From Ephydatia muelleri (Eukaryota; Porifera; Demospongiae; Spongillida; Spongillidae), in the NCBI GenBank assembly GCA_013339895.1, contig JABACO010000018.1:1801850-1865849 (forward strand): a stretch of 64,000 bases of DNA. The letters are read 5' to 3'. Under the pieces are notes generated by a model, which searched no databases, was not told where the DNA came from, and worked only from the letters and a program-made list of their open reading frames with translations. The translations under genes and the position numbers were made by a program. Shown one piece after another: positions 62,226-64,000 of this stretch (the first letter of the stretch is position 1; every line of letters begins with the position of its first letter).

Positions 62226-62574
62226 TTAATCGCGTAGAAACTCAATTTCATCACTGCTTGCTGCCTCATTCAGTTGTTCAAACCCAGCATCGATACAAAG
62301 TTTGCTAGGACCAGCAATGGTACTTTTGTAATCGCTATGTGACCGCAGGACGCTACTAGTGCACTGTGTATCCACATGCAGCTCCGGGCGCGTGATCAGC
62401 TTCATCAACAGGCGGGTCGGGGATGTTGTACAGTACTGTAGTCAACAGGCACTTGAAGATAGTTCCTCACAGTCAATGTTAAAGAGGTGCTCTCTGGTCT
62501 TTAAATGCTTATCGTACTTCGATTTAAAGGTGAATCCTTTCTTGCAGGCGAGTGCCGCCATTTCAATTCTTTGA
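62226..62574 (-). CDS. Small hypothetical minus-strand gene or remnant
   Basis: From an ATG at 62562 the minus strand reads MAALACKKGFTFKSKYDKHLKTREH, which looks like half of a C2H2 finger but has only one Cys, and stops after about 39 codons. A second frame (62226-62408) gives CTSSVLRSHSDYKSTIAGPSKLCIDAGFEQLNEAASSDEIEFLRD. They join only by a frame change or unrecognised intron. This might be the 5' part of a gene or transposon cargo decayed after insertion. I do not recognise a function. Confidence 0.3.
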
Positions 62575-63298
62575 CGTCAGAAGGTCACGTGAGTGAGAAA
62601 CGCCAATAGCACCACGACCAAGGAGCCAAAGTAAGACTGCTGCTGTCACAGCCCTGCAATTTGGTGCATCACCATTACCATTGACAAGGAGAGCGTCGAA
62701 GAAACTGCCTTCCGAATAATGGCGGCTTATTATTATACAATACTCCTCTGTTGAACAGTTCCAAGCGTACCCTGGATGTAAATAGGACGCGTTACGCCTA
62801 CGTAAAGATCACACCAGTTACAGTCATGTAAATCATTAACGTAACACTTCTGCTGCAATGCCGCCTCCTATACACCATTATAAATGACGCCGTAACGCTG
62901 GCGTAGATAATACGCCGGCTTTAACGGTAACGTAAATTCCTGGCCGTGTACAAATGACCTTTACCATCAAGTCAATGGGGTTAATATCTATGGCCTTTGT
63001 TTTGAACTTTAACTGAGCACTTATTTTATCAAAGAAACCCTACCGTTGCTAAGGTAGGTTCCTATGTTATTTCACATTTCGAATTACCATAATTTTCTCA
63101 TTATTACAACAAATATGTTTCCATGAAGTGCTCATAATAAATTGCTTTTATGGACATGGCCTAGGACTTTCTTTCCACGATTTGAATGGCCGCAAACAGA
63201 AACCCCAATACACTGCATGCCTGCAGCGTTTAGCGCCTGTAGCGGGTCAGGGTGTAAACGCAAAGTTGTGACGTCATACTTATAACATATAAACAATC
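62575..63298. other. Intergenic region, possible divergent promoter
   Basis: No gene or transposon ends recognised. It separates the small minus-strand candidate from the plus-strand gene starting at 63299. TGACGTCA-like sequence (GTGACGTCATAC) near 63267 is a plausible CRE just upstream of that gene. Confidence 0.45.
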
Positions 63299-63790
63299 AT
63301 GGCGGAAGACGAATACCAGCTTTTGCAACGTTTGTTCTGCAGATGGCTAGGTCCCTCGGACCGCGGTAAATCTATTATGCCTATCTCCTAGCTTTCTTTG
63401 TAGTAACGCACAGAGTAGGCTAGTCTGATAGTCGACACAACCCAAAATGTTTTCTTGCCGTATTTTGTAGTGTACTTAAGTATCTCTTGTTAGCACCGAG
63501 GTTAGCACTGCTTAAATAATGGGACCTTTTATTTTTCACATGGAAAGTTTTCACATCACTCGTGACAACTACGTTGATCAGCCAGCAGAAGTTGAGGAAG
63601 CAGACCAAACCCCTCTTTCCGTAAGTATAATACCATTCGAATGCATTAGCGGGCCGCCCCGAGGGTGACAATTCTCTGTCATCTTATTACACAGCCTCAT
63701 TGCGAGCTGTACTCCCAGATTAAGTACGGTCGCTCCGGATGGACCGGCAAGCATGACACGGCGGGCGGCTTGTGTCAAATACTGGCCAAG
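63299..63790 (+). CDS. Unidentified gene, first three exons
   Basis: Three exons join in phase: 63299-63365 (MAEDEYQLLQRLFCRWLGPSDR), 63589-63620 (EVEEADQTPLS) and 63695-63790 (PHCELYSQIKYGRSGWTGKHDTAGGLCQILAK), each with good GT-AG borders (GTAAAT, GTAAGT, GTAACA donors). The ATG is the first after a CRE-like site and short AT-rich leader. The gene continues beyond the window. I do not recognise the family; the third exon, with its W and G residues, looks like the start of a folded domain. A next exon could start after the acceptor near 63920, but its frame was not resolved. Confidence 0.6.
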
Positions 63791-64000
63791 GTAACAAAAC
63801 ATCTGAGCACGCACGCACGCACGCACTGCCACGTACGTGTCACTGCGCGCATGCTCTTCAACTTATAGCGACAACTTCTAAATGACGCACCCACTGCTGG
63901 TCAAAGAACTACAATTACAGACCGGTTAGAGGTCCTTTTTGTGCTTCATATTTTTCCCTCTATCAGTAACTGCACTGCACACACGTACTATCCATTTATC

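Noticed and set aside
62226..62574. C2H2 zinc-finger gene
   Set aside because: The finger-like start has only one Cys and the frame stops after about 39 codons; kept only as a low-confidence hypothetical.

Overview
The window is metazoan nuclear DNA. Its genes are split by many short GT-AG introns, neighbouring genes sit head-to-head or tail-to-tail with gaps of 100-350 bp, and it is very rich in (CA)n/(TG)n microsatellites, minisatellites and DNA transposons. The mix of conserved animal genes (ARL2BP, Derlin-1, RGS22-like, FEM1, SAMHD1, SLC52-type transporter), a DM13-DOMON Skeletor-like membrane protein and DUF6589/RAG1-N-like elements suggests an early-branching marine invertebrate. A demosponge is my best guess; this is an inference, because no marker in the window settles it. 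Exon models were built by hand from ORFs, splice consensus and phase, and several close perfectly in frame.

Left part (1-19.5 kb): transposon debris (a transposase fragment, an 87-bp MITE, a 786-bp element with 7-bp target duplications), then a compact gene block: Skeletor-like (-), ARL2BP (+), DERL1 (-), RGS22-like (+), FEM1 (-). Skeletor/ARL2BP and DERL1/RGS22 are divergent pairs with short shared promoters; the other junctions are convergent.

19.6-26 kb: a decayed non-LTR retrotransposon reverse transcriptase in which two short coding segments have been amplified into tandem arrays, one of 41-bp units and one about 5 kb long. 26.9-34.6 kb: a complete 20-exon SAMHD1 (-) whose third intron carries a piggyBac-like remnant and a TTAA-flanked MITE. 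36.2-38.4 kb: a two-exon riboflavin-transporter-like gene (+).

38.6-53.8 kb: two tandem genes (-) for small Ig-like/mucin/transmembrane receptors with nearly identical ectodomain exons and different cytoplasmic tails. The first intron of the second receptor holds an apparently intact 6.56-kb transposon with 109-bp terminal inverted repeats, encoding a 1,178-aa DUF6589 protein (13 exons) and, convergently, a 452-aa RecQ-type helicase (3 exons). This is the strongest candidate for an undescribed system. Short elements with the same termini occur at 1.7 kb and, more weakly, at 34.6 kb.

54.5-64 kb: a small multi-pass membrane protein gene (BRI3BP/TMEM109-like, tentative), a 2.24-kb transposon with 7-bp target duplications, a broken gene for a protein like the N-terminal (RING and zinc) part of RAG1 joined to a transposase-like region, itself interrupted by a hAT-like element that contains another element, and the first exons of an unidentified gene at the right edge.
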